Shown here one piece after another: positions 1 to 13,347 of a stretch of DNA of 40,343 nucleotides (within the stretch, counting starts at the first letter, position 1; every line of letters begins with the position of its first letter). The DNA is from Gemmatimonadota bacterium (GTDB taxonomy: Bacteria > Gemmatimonadota > Gemmatimonadetes > Gemmatimonadales > GWC2-71-9). Where the stretch lies: positions 1 through 40,343 of the forward strand of contig JACOVF010000139.1 of NCBI GenBank assembly GCA_016177465.1, read 5' to 3'. The translations under genes were made by a program, and so were the position numbers. The notes below the pieces were generated by a model. That model was not told the origin of the DNA and ran no database searches. It worked only from the letters and a program-made list of their open reading frames with translations.

Positions 1-665
<665 letters not shown>

Positions 666-669
<4 letters not shown>

Positions 670-1637
670 GTGCCCGGGTGCTCGTGACGGGGGCGGCGGG
701 CTTCATCGGCTCGCACGTCGCCGAGGCGCTGGTCGCCGCGGAGCACGAGGTGGTGGGCGTCGACAATTTCGACCCCTTGTACCCGCGCGCGGTCAAGGAG
801 GACAACCTGCGCGCGGTGTCGCGCTCGCCGCGGTTTCGGCTCGTGGAGGCCGACGTGGCGCGCGACGCCCTGCCGATGGACGGCGTCACGGCGGTAGTGC
901 ACCTCGCCGCGAAACCGGGCGTGCGGCCGTCTCTTGAGGACCCGGCCGCCTACACCGACGCGAACGTCACCGGCACCGCGCGGGTGCTCGACGCGGCGCG
1001 GCGCGCCGCGATACGCCGGGTGGTGTTGGGGTCGTCGTCGTCGGTGTACGGCGACGAGACGCCGGCCCCCTTCGCCGAAGACGCCCCCGCTATCACCCCG
1101 ATCTCCCCGTACGCGGCGAGCAAGCGGGCCGCAGAGCTCCTGGCCAGTGCGTTCGCCCACCTCTACGGGATGCGGATCGTGAGCCTGCGGTTTTTCACGG
1201 TGTACGGGCCCCGCCAGCGGCCCGATCTGGCGATCCATCGCTTCACCGACCTCCTGGTCCACGGCCGACCGGTGCGGATGCACGGCGACGGGTCGAGCGA
1301 GCGTGACTATACCTATATTAGTGACGCCGTCGCCGGTGTCCTGGCGGCGCTCGAGTGGACCAGTCGCCCCGCCCGTGAGGGCGGGGCCTGCGTCCCCATG
1401 AACATCGGGGGCGGCACGCGGATCCGGCTCGACCGGCTCATCGCGCTGATCGGCGAAGTGCTGGGGCGCGAGGTCGCGATCGAGCGGCACCCCGACCAGC
1501 CCGGCGACGTGCGGCTGACCGCGGCGGACTTGCGCCGGGCCGAGCGGGAGCTCGGGTACCGGCCCCGGGTTGGCATCGTGGAGGGGTTACGCCACTTCGT
1601 CCGCTGGTACGAGGAGACCCATGGACATCACTCCTGA
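666..1637 (+). CDS. NAD-dependent epimerase, UDP-glucuronate 4-epimerase-like
   Basis: A 323-residue complete extended SDR. The NAD-binding loop [10 protein letters not shown] (Gly9-Gly15) opens the protein, followed by [17 protein letters not shown], which resembles the region after the first fold in UDP-glucuronate 4-epimerases. Catalytic Tyr149-x-x-x-Lys153 (YAASK), then [15 protein letters not shown], again a UDP-glucuronate epimerase-like block. The ATG at 666 overlaps the stop of the upstream decarboxylase (ATGA). The longer open frame upstream is only the shifted reading of that gene. Expected role: cytoplasmic interconversion of UDP-glucuronate and UDP-galacturonate for LPS or exopolysaccharide. 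Exact substrate is inference from motif resemblance; GalE-type activity is possible. Confidence 0.85.
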
Positions 1638-2385
1638 GCATCTCGTCGCGCAGGCGCGGGAGCGGTTCCAGCTACAGGATTACTACGGTGCAATCCACCT
1701 GCTGGAAGAAGTGACCGGGTCGGGGCGTGCCTTCGCCGACGCGCACCACCTGCTGGGACTCTCGTATTCGATGGCCGGCCAGGCCGAGAAGGCGCTGGCC
1801 GAGCTGGACCGGGCACTCGCGCTGAACCCGCACTACGTCGAGGCCCTGATCCACCGGGCCCTGGTGCTGAACACCTTGGGTCGGGAGGATGAGGCAGCCG
1901 CTGCCCTGCGCCGGGCGAGCGAGATCTCCTCCGACAGCCGCCGCGGGTTCCCGACGCACGTGGCGTCGAGGTTGGCGAACCAACATGCCGCGCTGGGCGA
2001 GGCGTACGCCGAGGCAGGGGGCCTGACGGAGGCGATCCAGCAATTCCAGGCGGCGCTGGCCCTGGGACCCGACTTCCACGATCTGCGGTATAAGCTGGGC
2101 CGGCTGCTGCTCGAGGCCGGGCGGGCGCTCGACGCGCGGGAGCAGTTCGACGTGATCGTGCGCGCCCGGCCCAATTACCTGGACGCCGCCGCGATGCTGG
2201 GGCTGGCGTGTTTCCTCGCGGGTGACGGGCTTGCCGCACGGCAGGTGTGGAAGGAATGCCGCGAGCGGCGACCGGAGGATCCCCGCGTTGAAGCGTACCT
2301 CGCGCTGCTGGACCGCAATGATGCCGCGCTGGCGGTCGCGGCCCCGAAGCCACCCGCACGGGGTGGAAAGAAAAAGAAGCAGTGA
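1621..2385 (+). CDS. tetratricopeptide repeat protein (cytoplasmic)
   Basis: A 254-residue protein made almost entirely of TPR helices: units are recognisable around residues 5-40, 40-75 (AHHLLGLSYSMAGQAEKALA), 75-110, 125-160 and 160-230. The tail is basic (GGKKKKQ). No signal peptide or membrane segment is visible, so it is probably a cytoplasmic scaffold. The ATG at 1621 lies 17 bases inside the end of the epimerase gene, and its stop overlaps the next gene by 4 bases (GTGA), indicating one translationally coupled run that continues into BamD. TPRs bind partner proteins; the partner cannot be read from the sequence. Specific function unknown. Confidence 0.85.
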   Translation: MDITPEHLVAQARERFQLQDYYGAIHLLEEVTGSGRAFADAHHLLGLSYSMAGQAEKALAELDRALALNPHYVEALIHRALVLNTLGREDEAAAALRRASEISSDSRRGFPTHVASRLANQHAALGEAYAEAGGLTEAIQQFQAALALGPDFHDLRYKLGRLLLEAGRALDAREQFDVIVRARPNYLDAAAMLGLACFLAGDGLAARQVWKECRERRPEDPRVEAYLALLDRNDAALAVAAPKPPARGGKKKKQ

Positions 2386-3272
2386 AGGGATTTGCCATGG
2401 CGGCGTTCGTGCTCGCGCTCGCCTGCACCCGCAGTGCCGCCGACCATGAAGAGCTGGGCGATCGCGCGTATGCCGCCGGGCTGTACCGCGACGCCCTCGC
2501 TGAGTATCAGCTCGGCCTGAAGGCCCATCCGGGGAGCGCGCCGCTGCACGCCAAGACCGCCGCGGCGGCGCTCCACAACGAGGACTACTCGCTCGCCGCT
2601 GCGGAGTATCGGGCGCTGGCCAAGGAGGACCGCTCGCGTGCCGAAGAGGCGGCGGACGGGCTCGAGCGGGTGATCCGCGCCGCCCTGACGGCGAACGAGC
2701 GCATCGCGGTCGCGCTGGCGGTGGCGGGGTTACGGGAGGTGGCGCCCGCTCGGCCGCTCGGGCGGTACGCGCGCCTTGTGGCGCTCGACGCGGTGGACCA
2801 GGGCAACACCGCGGACGCGCTTGCCCTGCTGCCGACCGCGGTGGCCACCGGAGTCGATGGGAGGAGCGCCGATTCGCTGCTGTACCTCTTCGGGATGATC
2901 GCGGTGCGGGCCAAGGACTGCGGCACCGCGGTGCCCGTGTTCGAGGCGGTGCTGCGGCGCCAGCGCGAGCCGGCCGTGCTCGACGGGGCGCGCGAGGGGC
3001 TCGGCCTGTGTGCGCTGATCCAGGGTCAGGCTGCGCTGGACGCCGGCCGCCCTACGGAAGCGGAGGACTGGTTCCGTCGCGCCACCGCGCCGGGCGCCGC
3101 CGTGGACGTGGCGCGCGCGGCGTTCCTCGGCCTCGGCGACGTGCGACTCGCCCAGGGGGACGTTGCGGGAGCGCTGGAGAGTTATCAGCAGGCGCTGCTG
3201 GGCGGGGTGCCGGGCGATTCGATTGCGCTGCGCGCCCAGGACAAACTCAACGCGTTGGGGAAGCCTTCGTGA
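2382..3272 (+). CDS. TPR lipoprotein of unknown function, upstream of BamD
   Basis: A 296-residue predicted lipoprotein. The GTG start overlaps the previous stop; the short N-terminal hydrophobic stretch MKGFAMAAFVLALAC ends in a lipobox with Cys15 as the lipidation site. The mature part is alpha-helical repeats (EELGDRAYAAGLYRDALAEY and later AALDAGRPTEAEDWFRRA), TPR or Sel1-like. It is followed, with a 4-base GTGA overlap, by the BamD gene, so both outer-membrane lipoproteins should be made in step. I do not recognise a named family. The context suggests an envelope-assembly accessory, but that is inference from neighbourhood only. A second in-frame ATG at 2397 would shorten the signal region and is less likely. 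Confidence 0.8.
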   Translation: MKGFAMAAFVLALACTRSAADHEELGDRAYAAGLYRDALAEYQLGLKAHPGSAPLHAKTAAAALHNEDYSLAAAEYRALAKEDRSRAEEAADGLERVIRAALTANERIAVALAVAGLREVAPARPLGRYARLVALDAVDQGNTADALALLPTAVATGVDGRSADSLLYLFGMIAVRAKDCGTAVPVFEAVLRRQREPAVLDGAREGLGLCALIQGQAALDAGRPTEAEDWFRRATAPGAAVDVARAAFLGLGDVRLAQGDVAGALESYQQALLGGVPGDSIALRAQDKLNALGKPS

Positions 3273-4024
3273 GAACGCTCCGTGGTCTCTGGCTCATCGG
3301 GGTGCTCGGGCTGGCCGCCTGCGGCCGCGGCCCGGGGGTGCGGACCGCCCCGGACCCGGCTGCGCTGCTCGCGCGGGCCCGCAACGAGTTCCGCCACGGG
3401 AAGTTCACCAAGGCGCTGCTGCTGTTCCAGCGGCTGACGTTCGAGCTCGGCCCGGGGCAGGCCGAGCTGGCCGACGTACGCTACCACCTCGCCGAGTGCT
3501 ACTTCCAAACCGGGGACCGGGTGCAGGCGGCGCACGAGTTCCGCCAGGTGGCAGACCAGTTCCCGGAAAGCCCCTGGGCGCCGCTCGCACTGCTGCGCGC
3601 GGGAGACGCGAACCTGCGGCTGTGGCGGAAGCCCGACCTTGACCCCTCGTACGGGGAGGCCGCGCTGGCGATCTACCAGGAGCTGGCAGGGCGCTATCCC
3701 GGCACGGACCCCGCCGCCCGCGCGAGTCTCCACGTGCGCCAGCTCAAGGAGCAGTTCGCCGAAAAGGCTTACAGGACCGGCACATATTACCTGCGCCGCT
3801 GGCGCGCCTACGACTCCGCGATCATCTACTTCAAGGACGTGATCGCGAGTTACCCGGGAACCTCCCGGGTGCCCGACGCGCTGTTGCGCCTGGTCGAGAT
3901 CTACCGGGCCATCAACTACACCGAGGAGGTGCGAGAGACCTGCGCGCACCTGCAGCGCTACTACCCGCAGACCCCCGGCCTCGCGCAGCGCTGTCCCGCC
4001 GAGGCGTCCGGCGGCGCGCCCTGA
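3269..4024 (+). CDS. bamD: outer membrane assembly lipoprotein BamD
   Basis: A 251-residue lipoprotein with signal peptide ending at LGLAAC (lipidated Cys18). The mature protein is five TPR-like helical pairs. Blocks typical of BamD/YfiO are visible: ARNEFRHGKFTKALLLFQRL, YHLAECYFQTGDRVQAAHEF, FPESPWAPLALLRAGDA, and the late KAYRTGTYYLRRWRAYDSAI. Family role: outer-membrane lipoprotein of the Bam complex that, with BamA, folds beta-barrel proteins into the outer membrane. Start is GTG at 3269, overlapping the upstream lipoprotein gene by 4 bases. Length matches the family (about 245 in E. coli). Its presence supports a diderm cell. BamA is not in the window. Confidence 0.92.
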   Translation: MRTLRGLWLIGVLGLAACGRGPGVRTAPDPAALLARARNEFRHGKFTKALLLFQRLTFELGPGQAELADVRYHLAECYFQTGDRVQAAHEFRQVADQFPESPWAPLALLRAGDANLRLWRKPDLDPSYGEAALAIYQELAGRYPGTDPAARASLHVRQLKEQFAEKAYRTGTYYLRRWRAYDSAIIYFKDVIASYPGTSRVPDALLRLVEIYRAINYTEEVRETCAHLQRYYPQTPGLAQRCPAEASGGAP

Positions 4025-4039
4025 GTTCCCGGATTGGGC

Positions 4040-4600
4040 GTGGAGGCGCTGTTCGGCGGCTCGTTCGACCCGGTGCACAGCGGGCACTTGGTCGTGGCCG
4101 AGACGGTGGCGGAGATCCTGAGCGCGCGTGTGCGGTTCGTGCCCGCCCGAGAGCAGCCGTTCAAGCGCGCGGCGCACGTGGCGACGCCGGAGCAGCGGGC
4201 CGAGATGCTGGACCTGGCGGTGGCGGGGAACCCGCGCTTCGCGGTGGAGCGCGTCGAGTTGAGCCTTCCGGCCCCGTCCTACAGCGTGCGCACGTTGCGG
4301 GCGCTGGCCGAGCGGGAGCCGGGGAACCGATTCGTGTTACTCCTAGGGGCGGACGCCGCGCGGGAGCTGTCCCAGTGGTGGGAGGTCGAGTCGCTCCCGG
4401 CGCTCGCGGACGTGATGGTGTTCGCGCGGCCCGGATGCGCCGTTCCCGAGCACCGGCTGATCACCCGCGTGGTGGAAGTGCCGGCAATCGACATCTCGGC
4501 CACGATGGTGCGCGAACGGGTGGGGCAGGGCCGGTCCATTCGCTATCTGGTGCCCGACGCGGTGCGCGAGTACATCGCCACGCGTGGGCTGTATCGCTAG
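4040..4600 (+). CDS. nadD: nicotinate-nucleotide adenylyltransferase NadD
   Basis: A protein of about 186 residues that opens with the nucleotidyltransferase signature LFGGSFDPVHSGH, in which the HxGH motif positions ATP. The C-terminal IDISATMVRERV matches the ISxTxxR signature. Role: adenylation of nicotinate mononucleotide to deamido-NAD, the shared step of NAD biosynthesis, in the cytoplasm. The GTG at 4040 gives the usual short N-terminus before FGGSFDP; a TTG at 4034 would add two residues. No strong ribosome-binding site decides between them. The gene lies 15 bases after bamD and 7 bases before secA, in the same operon-like run. Confidence 0.93.
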   Translation: MEALFGGSFDPVHSGHLVVAETVAEILSARVRFVPAREQPFKRAAHVATPEQRAEMLDLAVAGNPRFAVERVELSLPAPSYSVRTLRALAEREPGNRFVLLLGADAARELSQWWEVESLPALADVMVFARPGCAVPEHRLITRVVEVPAIDISATMVRERVGQGRSIRYLVPDAVREYIATRGLYR

Positions 4601-4607
4601 AGGGTTG

Positions 4608-7985
<3,378 letters not shown>

Positions 7986-8058
7986 CGACGCGCGTTTTTT
8001 GAAGCCCTTCTACCCCTGGACCGCGCTGATTCGGTACGGCGGTCGGGGTGCTTGGGCC

Positions 8059-8064
8059 TATCTT
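8059..8064 (+). promoter_or_regulatory. candidate -10 element (TATCTT) for radC
   Basis: TATCTT lies 6 bases before the radC ATG in the 85-base gap after secA. The same hexamer sits upstream of two other genes in this window with clear -35 partners, but here I see no acceptable -35 at 16-18 bases. If used, the transcript would be nearly leaderless. The rest of the gap has a T-run at 7995-8000 without a convincing stem before it. Confidence 0.3.
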
Positions 8065-8070
8065 GCCTCC

Positions 8071-8754
8071 ATGTCCCTCCGCCTCTCCGAGCACCCCGCC
8101 CACGACCGTCCCCGCGAGCGATTCTGGGCCGTCGGCGCGCCCGCGTTGACGGGGCAGGAGCTTCTGGCCATCCTCCTAGGGACGGGCTGTGCCGGGCGGG
8201 ACGCCCTGGCGGTGGCGGGAGACTTGTTGTCCCGGACAGAAGGCTCGATCCGTCGGCTGGCGGGGCGGCCGTGCGGCGAGCTGGCCCGAGTACCAGGGGT
8301 CGGGCGCGCCAAGGCCGCGCGCCTCGCGGCGGCACTGGAGCTCGGGCGCCGGGCGAGCGTCGAGGCGGAGCCGCCGCCGGAGCGGATCCGCGGCCCGGCT
8401 GATGTCCAGCGATATTACGAGCTGCGGCTGCGGGACCTGGCGGTGGAGGAGTTCCACGTCCTGGCCTTGGGGAGTCAGAGCCAGATCCTCGCGGATCTCT
8501 TGATCACCCGTGGGATCCTGAACAGCTCGCTCGTGCACCCGCGGGAGGTGTTCCGGGCGGCGATCGCCGAAGCGGCGGCGGGGATTATCGTCGTGCATAA
8601 CCACCCGAGCGGCGACCCGACGCCCTCGGCCGACGACCGGGCGGTGACCCGGCAACTCGTGGACGCCGGGCGCCTGTTGGACGTGCCGGTGTATGATCAC
8701 GTGATCGTGGGAGGAGAGCGCTACGTGAGCTTCGCGGAAGCGGGGTTGCTGTGA
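8071..8754 (+). CDS. radC: RadC family JAMM-domain protein
   Basis: A 227-residue RadC/UPF0758 protein. The N-terminal part has the family opening (HPAHDRPRERFW and GAPALTGQELLAILLGTG) and a helix-hairpin-helix VPGVGRAKAARL. The C-terminal JAB/MPN domain carries the metal-binding JAMM signature HNHPSGDPTPSADD. Named for DNA repair, but its biochemical role is unsettled in the literature; the metal-protease-like fold is certain only by motif. The ATG at 8071 gives the normal N-terminus; an upstream in-frame extension into the secA tail is spurious. It overlaps the downstream rel gene by 4 bases (GTGA). Confidence 0.93.
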   Translation: MSLRLSEHPAHDRPRERFWAVGAPALTGQELLAILLGTGCAGRDALAVAGDLLSRTEGSIRRLAGRPCGELARVPGVGRAKAARLAAALELGRRASVEAEPPPERIRGPADVQRYYELRLRDLAVEEFHVLALGSQSQILADLLITRGILNSSLVHPREVFRAAIAEAAAGIIVVHNHPSGDPTPSADDRAVTRQLVDAGRLLDVPVYDHVIVGGERYVSFAEAGLL

Positions 8755-10943
8755 CCAGCACGGCCCCCATGCTCGCGCCGGAATTGGCCCGGGCGGTGGC
8801 GGCCCAGCGGGACCGCCTCGACCTGGACCTGCTGGCGCGCGCCTACCGTGCCAGCGCCCAGGCCCACCACGGCCAGAAGCGCCAGTCGGGGGACGAATAC
8901 GTCACCCACAGCGTCGCCGTGGCCACGATTCTCGCCGAAGCGCAGATGGACTCGACGACCATCGCCGCCGCCCTGCTGCATGACGTGGTCGAGGACTCGA
9001 ACGTCTCGATCGACGACATCCGCCGCGATTTCGGCACCGAAGTAGCGGAGCTGGTGGACGGCCTCACCAAGATCGCCACCCTGACATTCCGCTCGAGCGC
9101 CGAGGAGCAGGCGGAGAACTACCGCAAGCTGCTGCTCTCGATCGCCAAGGATGCGCGGGTCATCATCATCAAGCTCGCCGACCGGCTCCACAACATGCGC
9201 ACCCTCGAGCACCTGGCCGAGGACAAGCGGCGCCGCATCGCGTTGGAGACGCGCGAGATCTACGCGCCACTGGCGCACCGCTTTGGGATGGCGGGGATGA
9301 AAGCAGAGCTCGAGGACCTGGCGTTCAAGTTCCTCGAGCCGGCCGACTACAAGGACATGTTGAAGAAGATCCGAGCAAGGAGGACCGAGCGGGAGGAAAC
9401 GATCGAGCGACTCCGCGCCCCGCTCGCCCAAGAGCTGGAGCGCGCCGGGATCACCGACATCGAAATCACGGGCCGGCCCAAGAACTTCTGGTCTATTTAC
9501 AAGAAGATGAAGAAGCGGGACAAGCCCTTCGAGGAGATCTACGACCTCCTCGCGGTGCGCGTCCTCGTGAACACGGTCCAGGACTGCTACCACGCCCTGG
9601 GGATCATCCACCACAAGTGGACTCCGCTGCAGGAGCGGATCAAGGACTACATCGCGAGCCCCAAGTCCAACGGGTACCAGTCGCTCCATACGACGGTCTT
9701 CGGGCCCGCCGGCCAGTTGTACGAGATCCAGATCCGCACCCGCGAGATGCACCGCACCGCCGAGTACGGCATCGCGGCGCACTGGCTGTTCAAGGAGGGG
9801 AAGGGAGGGAAGCAGCCCGACGACCTCGACCGTCACCTCGCCTGGTTCCGGCAGCTGATCGAGCTGCAGCAGGACGCCCACACCCCCGAGGAGTTTCTCG
9901 AGTTTCTCAAGGTCGACCTCTATCAGGACGAGATCTTCGTCTTCACGCCGCGCGGCGACGTGAAGCGGCTGCCCAAGGGCGCCACGCCGATCGATTTCGC
10001 CTTCGCGGTCCACACCGAGGTCGGCCTGCACTGCCAGGGGGTGCGCATCAACGGGCGCATCGCACCGCTGCACCGTCCCCTGAAGAACGGCGACACGGTC
10101 GAGATCATCACGAGCCCCCACGCCAAGCCGTCGCAGGACTGGCTGTCGCACGTCCACACCGGCCGCGCCCGCCACAAGATTCGGCAGTGGATCCGGCAGG
10201 AGGAGCACGGCCGCTCGCTCGAGCTGGGGCACGAGATACTGGACCGCGAAGTCCGCCGCCGGCGGCTGCTCGCGCCCGCCGCTGCCCAGCTTGAGCGGGC
10301 CGCGACCGCCCTGTCGGTCGGCACCCCCGAGCAGCTCGTGGCCGCGATCGGCCGGGGGGACATGCCGCTGGGCCAAGTGATGCGAGCCCTCTTTCCCGAC
10401 CTCGACGCCGAGGACCTCCAGGCGCCCAAGCCGACCGCCTTCGGCCGGGTGATCGACCGCATCCGTCTCGGGCGGGGGATCAAGATCCAGGGCGTGGACG
10501 GCCTGATGGTCCGCTACGCCCAATGCTGCCAGCCGGTCCCGGGCGACCAGGTCGTGGGTTACGTCACGCAGGGGCGGGGGATCTCAATCCACCGTAGCGA
10601 CTGCCCCAATCTCCTCGTGCTCTCCGCCGAGATAGAGCGGCGGGTCGAGATCGACTGGCAGGAATCGGCTGGCGAGGTCTTCGTCGTCCGGCTGGCGGTC
10701 GGCGGCGAGGATCGCCGGGGCCTCTACGCCGACATCTGCGAGGCGATCAGCGAGACCGGGACGAACATCCGCTCGGCGGAGTTGTCGTCCAAGGACGGGG
10801 CCGTCTACGGACACGTGCTGGTCGAGGTCGAAAACCAGACCCAGCTCAACAAGGTCCTGCGGGCCGTGCGGCGGGTGAAGGGCGTGACCGAGATTGCCCG
10901 CCGCGACGCCGGCGCCCCCCACGAGCAGCAATCCCTCGGTTAA
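8751..10943 (+). CDS. rel: bifunctional (p)ppGpp synthetase/hydrolase (Rel/SpoT)
   Basis: A 730-residue long RSH protein. Domains in order: HD hydrolase with the intact catalytic pair His77-Asp78 in LLHDVVED; synthetase with GRPKNFWSIYKKM and YEIQIRT; TGS domain (EIFVFTPRGDVKRLPKGATP); zinc-finger-like YAQCCQPVPGDQVVGY with its Cys pair; and a C-terminal ACT domain. The R-x-K-D motif is RIKD at residues 296-299, the form associated with bifunctional Rel/SpoT, whereas monofunctional RelA has ExDD. It makes and degrades the alarmone (p)ppGpp in response to starvation. GTG start overlaps radC by 4 bases. No second RSH gene is seen in the window, consistent with a single Rel. Confidence 0.96.
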   Translation: MTSTAPMLAPELARAVAAQRDRLDLDLLARAYRASAQAHHGQKRQSGDEYVTHSVAVATILAEAQMDSTTIAAALLHDVVEDSNVSIDDIRRDFGTEVAELVDGLTKIATLTFRSSAEEQAENYRKLLLSIAKDARVIIIKLADRLHNMRTLEHLAEDKRRRIALETREIYAPLAHRFGMAGMKAELEDLAFKFLEPADYKDMLKKIRARRTEREETIERLRAPLAQELERAGITDIEITGRPKNFWSIYKKMKKRDKPFEEIYDLLAVRVLVNTVQDCYHALGIIHHKWTPLQERIKDYIASPKSNGYQSLHTTVFGPAGQLYEIQIRTREMHRTAEYGIAAHWLFKEGKGGKQPDDLDRHLAWFRQLIELQQDAHTPEEFLEFLKVDLYQDEIFVFTPRGDVKRLPKGATPIDFAFAVHTEVGLHCQGVRINGRIAPLHRPLKNGDTVEIITSPHAKPSQDWLSHVHTGRARHKIRQWIRQEEHGRSLELGHEILDREVRRRRLLAPAAAQLERAATALSVGTPEQLVAAIGRGDMPLGQVMRALFPDLDAEDLQAPKPTAFGRVIDRIRLGRGIKIQGVDGLMVRYAQCCQPVPGDQVVGYVTQGRGISIHRSDCPNLLVLSAEIERRVEIDWQESAGEVFVVRLAVGGEDRRGLYADICEAISETGTNIRSAELSSKDGAVYGHVLVEVENQTQLNKVLRAVRRVKGVTEIARRDAGAPHEQQSLG

Positions 10944-10952
10944 CTTATCAGG

Positions 10953-12980
10953 ATGACGTTGATCCTCTCCTCCGCCTTCTCGCCGGCGGGGGACCAGCCG
11001 CGCGCGATTCGGGAGCTCACGGAACGGCTGCGCCACGGCGACCGTTACCAGACCCTGCTCGGCGTCACCGGCTCGGGAAAGACGATGACGATGGCCCACG
11101 TCGTCGCCAACTTCGGCCGGCCTACGCTGGTCTTGTCGCACAACAAGACGCTCGCCGCCCAGCTGTACGGCGAGCTGAAGACATTCTTCCCCACGAACGC
11201 CGTCGAGTTCTTCATCTCGTATTACGACTACTACCAGCCCGAGGCCTACGTCCCGGCGACCGACACCTACATCGCCAAGGACTCGACGATCAACGACGAC
11301 ATCGACGCCCTTCGCCTCCGCGCCACCTCCAGCTTGATGGAGCGCGAGGACGTGGTCATCGTCGCGAGCGTGTCGGCGATCTACGGTCTGGGCGACCCCG
11401 AGCTGTATCGCCAGCTGCTCGTCACGGCAACGGTGGGCGAGGAGCGCGGCCGAGACGCCCTGCTCGAGGACCTGGTCAAGATCCAGTACCTGCGCAACGA
11501 CGTCTCCCTCGAGCGGGGCACGTTCCGCGTCCGCGGCGACACCATCGAGATCTTTCCTGCCTACGACGAGCAAGGGGTGCGGATCGAACTGTGGGGCGAC
11601 ACGGTGGAGCGGATTGCTAAGATCGACCCGGTGACCGGCAATGCCATCACCCAACTGCCGCACTGCGCGGTCTACCCGGCGACCCACTTCGTCACTCAGC
11701 GGCCCTCGGTCGAGCGCGCCGTCGCGGCGATCCGCGCAGAGCTTGGGGAGCGGCTCGCGGAGCTCAAGGCGCAGAACAAGCTCGTGGAGGCCCAACGGCT
11801 CGAGTCGCGCACCAACTTCGACATCGACATGCTGCTCGAGGTGGGGCGCTGCACCGGGATCGAGAACTACTCGCGCCACCTCACCGGCCGGGCGCCCGGC
11901 GAGCGCCCCGCCTGTCTGCTCGACTACTTCCCGCCCGACTATCTCTGCATCCTCGACGAATCGCACCAGTCGCTGCCGCAGATCGGGGGGATGTATGAGG
12001 GGGACCGCTCCCGCAAGCAGACGCTCGTGGACTACGGGTTCCGCCTCCCCTCGGCGCTCGATAACCGGCCGCTGCGCTACGACGAGTTCATGCGCCTCGT
12101 CCCCCGGATCATCTTCGTCTCGGCGACCCCGGGTGACGAAGAGCTGCGGCTCTCAGGTGGCGTGGTGGTGGAGCAGATCATCCGGCCCACCGGCCTCGTG
12201 GACCCCGATGTCGCGGTGCGGCCGGTGAAGGGCCAGGTGGACGACCTGCTGCACGAAATCCGGTTGCGGGAGAAGAAGAACGAGCGGGTGCTGGTCACGA
12301 CCCTCACCAAGCGGATGGCCGAGGACCTGACCGATTACCTGCAGCAGCACGGCGTGCGGGTGCGCTACCTCCACTCCGAGATCGACGCGATCGAGCGGGT
12401 CGAGATCATCCGGGGTCTGCGCCTGGGGGAGTTCGACGTCCTGGTGGGAATCAATCTGCTGCGCGAGGGACTCGACCTGCCCGAGGTGTCGCTCGTCGCC
12501 GTTCTCGACGCTGACCAGGAAGGGTTTCTCCGGTCCGACCGCTCGCTCATTCAGACCGTGGGACGCGCCGCCCGCAATCTGGCGGGCAGGGCGATCCTCT
12601 ACGCCGAAACGATTACCGGTTCGATGCGCCGTGCCCTGGACGAGATGAACCGCCGCCGCGTCGCCCAGCTCGCCTACAATGCCGAGCACGGCATCACGCC
12701 ACGCTCGATCGTCAAATCGGTTGGCGATATCCGCTTCGTCACCCGCGTGGCCGATGCCCGCACGGCCCGCCCCGCCGCCCCGGGCGTCAAGCGACCGGTG
12801 GACGCCAAGGAACGCGAGGCCCTGATTCGCCTCCTCGAGCAGCAAATGCAGGCCGCCGCCGAGGAGCTGGACTTCGAGCTGGCGGCGCTGCTTCGCGACC
12901 AGATCCTCGAGCTTCGGGCCGAAGCCGACGGGACCACCCGCCGTGCGCCTGCGCGCGGACGAGTTCAGCCGGTTCGGTGA
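10953..12980 (+). CDS. uvrB: excinuclease ABC subunit UvrB
   Basis: A 675-residue UvrB of normal length. Walker A GVTGSGKT at 37-44, the DNA-wedging beta-hairpin region [14 protein letters not shown], helicase motifs [11 protein letters not shown] and [23 protein letters not shown], and the C-terminal UVR (UvrC-binding) coiled coil [19 protein letters not shown]. Role: damage verification in nucleotide excision repair with UvrA and UvrC. The ATG is 9 bases after rel. The 3' end runs 38 bases past the GTG start of tsaE. Confidence 0.97.
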   Translation: MTLILSSAFSPAGDQPRAIRELTERLRHGDRYQTLLGVTGSGKTMTMAHVVANFGRPTLVLSHNKTLAAQLYGELKTFFPTNAVEFFISYYDYYQPEAYVPATDTYIAKDSTINDDIDALRLRATSSLMEREDVVIVASVSAIYGLGDPELYRQLLVTATVGEERGRDALLEDLVKIQYLRNDVSLERGTFRVRGDTIEIFPAYDEQGVRIELWGDTVERIAKIDPVTGNAITQLPHCAVYPATHFVTQRPSVERAVAAIRAELGERLAELKAQNKLVEAQRLESRTNFDIDMLLEVGRCTGIENYSRHLTGRAPGERPACLLDYFPPDYLCILDESHQSLPQIGGMYEGDRSRKQTLVDYGFRLPSALDNRPLRYDEFMRLVPRIIFVSATPGDEELRLSGGVVVEQIIRPTGLVDPDVAVRPVKGQVDDLLHEIRLREKKNERVLVTTLTKRMAEDLTDYLQQHGVRVRYLHSEIDAIERVEIIRGLRLGEFDVLVGINLLREGLDLPEVSLVAVLDADQEGFLRSDRSLIQTVGRAARNLAGRAILYAETITGSMRRALDEMNRRRVAQLAYNAEHGITPRSIVKSVGDIRFVTRVADARTARPAAPGVKRPVDAKEREALIRLLEQQMQAAAEELDFELAALLRDQILELRAEADGTTRRAPARGRVQPVR

Positions 12981-13347
12981 GGCGCTGGGGCGTGCCCTCG
13001 CCGCCCCAGCGGTCATCGGGCTCTCCGGGGAGCTGGGAACGGGGAAGACCACCCTCGTTCAAGCGATCTGCCGGGGCCTGGGCGCACCCACGCTGGCCAC
13101 GAGCCCCACATACGCGTTGGTGCACCGCTACGACGCCGCCGGCCGCCCGGTGTATCACGTAGACTGCTATCGCCTCCGGCAGCCCGACGAGGCGCGCGAC
13201 CTGGGATTCGAGGAGATGATGCACGAGGGGGCGATCGTCCTGATTGAGTGGCCTGAGCGCGCCGGCGCCTGGGCGCCGCCGCTCGACCGCCACTTGCGGC
13301 TGGCCTTCGACGCCGACCCGGACGTGCGCGTCGTGGAGGAGCCGTGA
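12943..13347 (+). CDS. tsaE: tRNA t6A biosynthesis ATPase TsaE
   Basis: A 134-residue P-loop protein with Walker A GELGTGKT (29-36), [10 protein letters not shown] and VYHVDCYRL, all typical of TsaE (YjeE). It hydrolyses ATP to drive turnover of the TsaBCD complex that makes threonylcarbamoyl-adenosine at tRNA position 37. The GTG start lies inside the uvrB end; this start keeps the short N-terminal segment before the P-loop usual for the family. It overlaps tsaB by 4 bases (GTGA), so the two partners are translationally coupled. Confidence 0.94.
   Translation: MRLRADEFSRFGEALGRALAAPAVIGLSGELGTGKTTLVQAICRGLGAPTLATSPTYALVHRYDAAGRPVYHVDCYRLRQPDEARDLGFEEMMHEGAIVLIEWPERAGAWAPPLDRHLRLAFDADPDVRVVEEP

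Noticed and set aside
7986..8005. Intrinsic terminator after secA
   Set aside because: A run of six T is present at 7995-8000 but I could not find a convincing GC stem directly before it.
8721..10523. A 600-codon minus-strand open frame
   Set aside because: Antisense to rel, whose domains and catalytic residues are complete on the plus strand.
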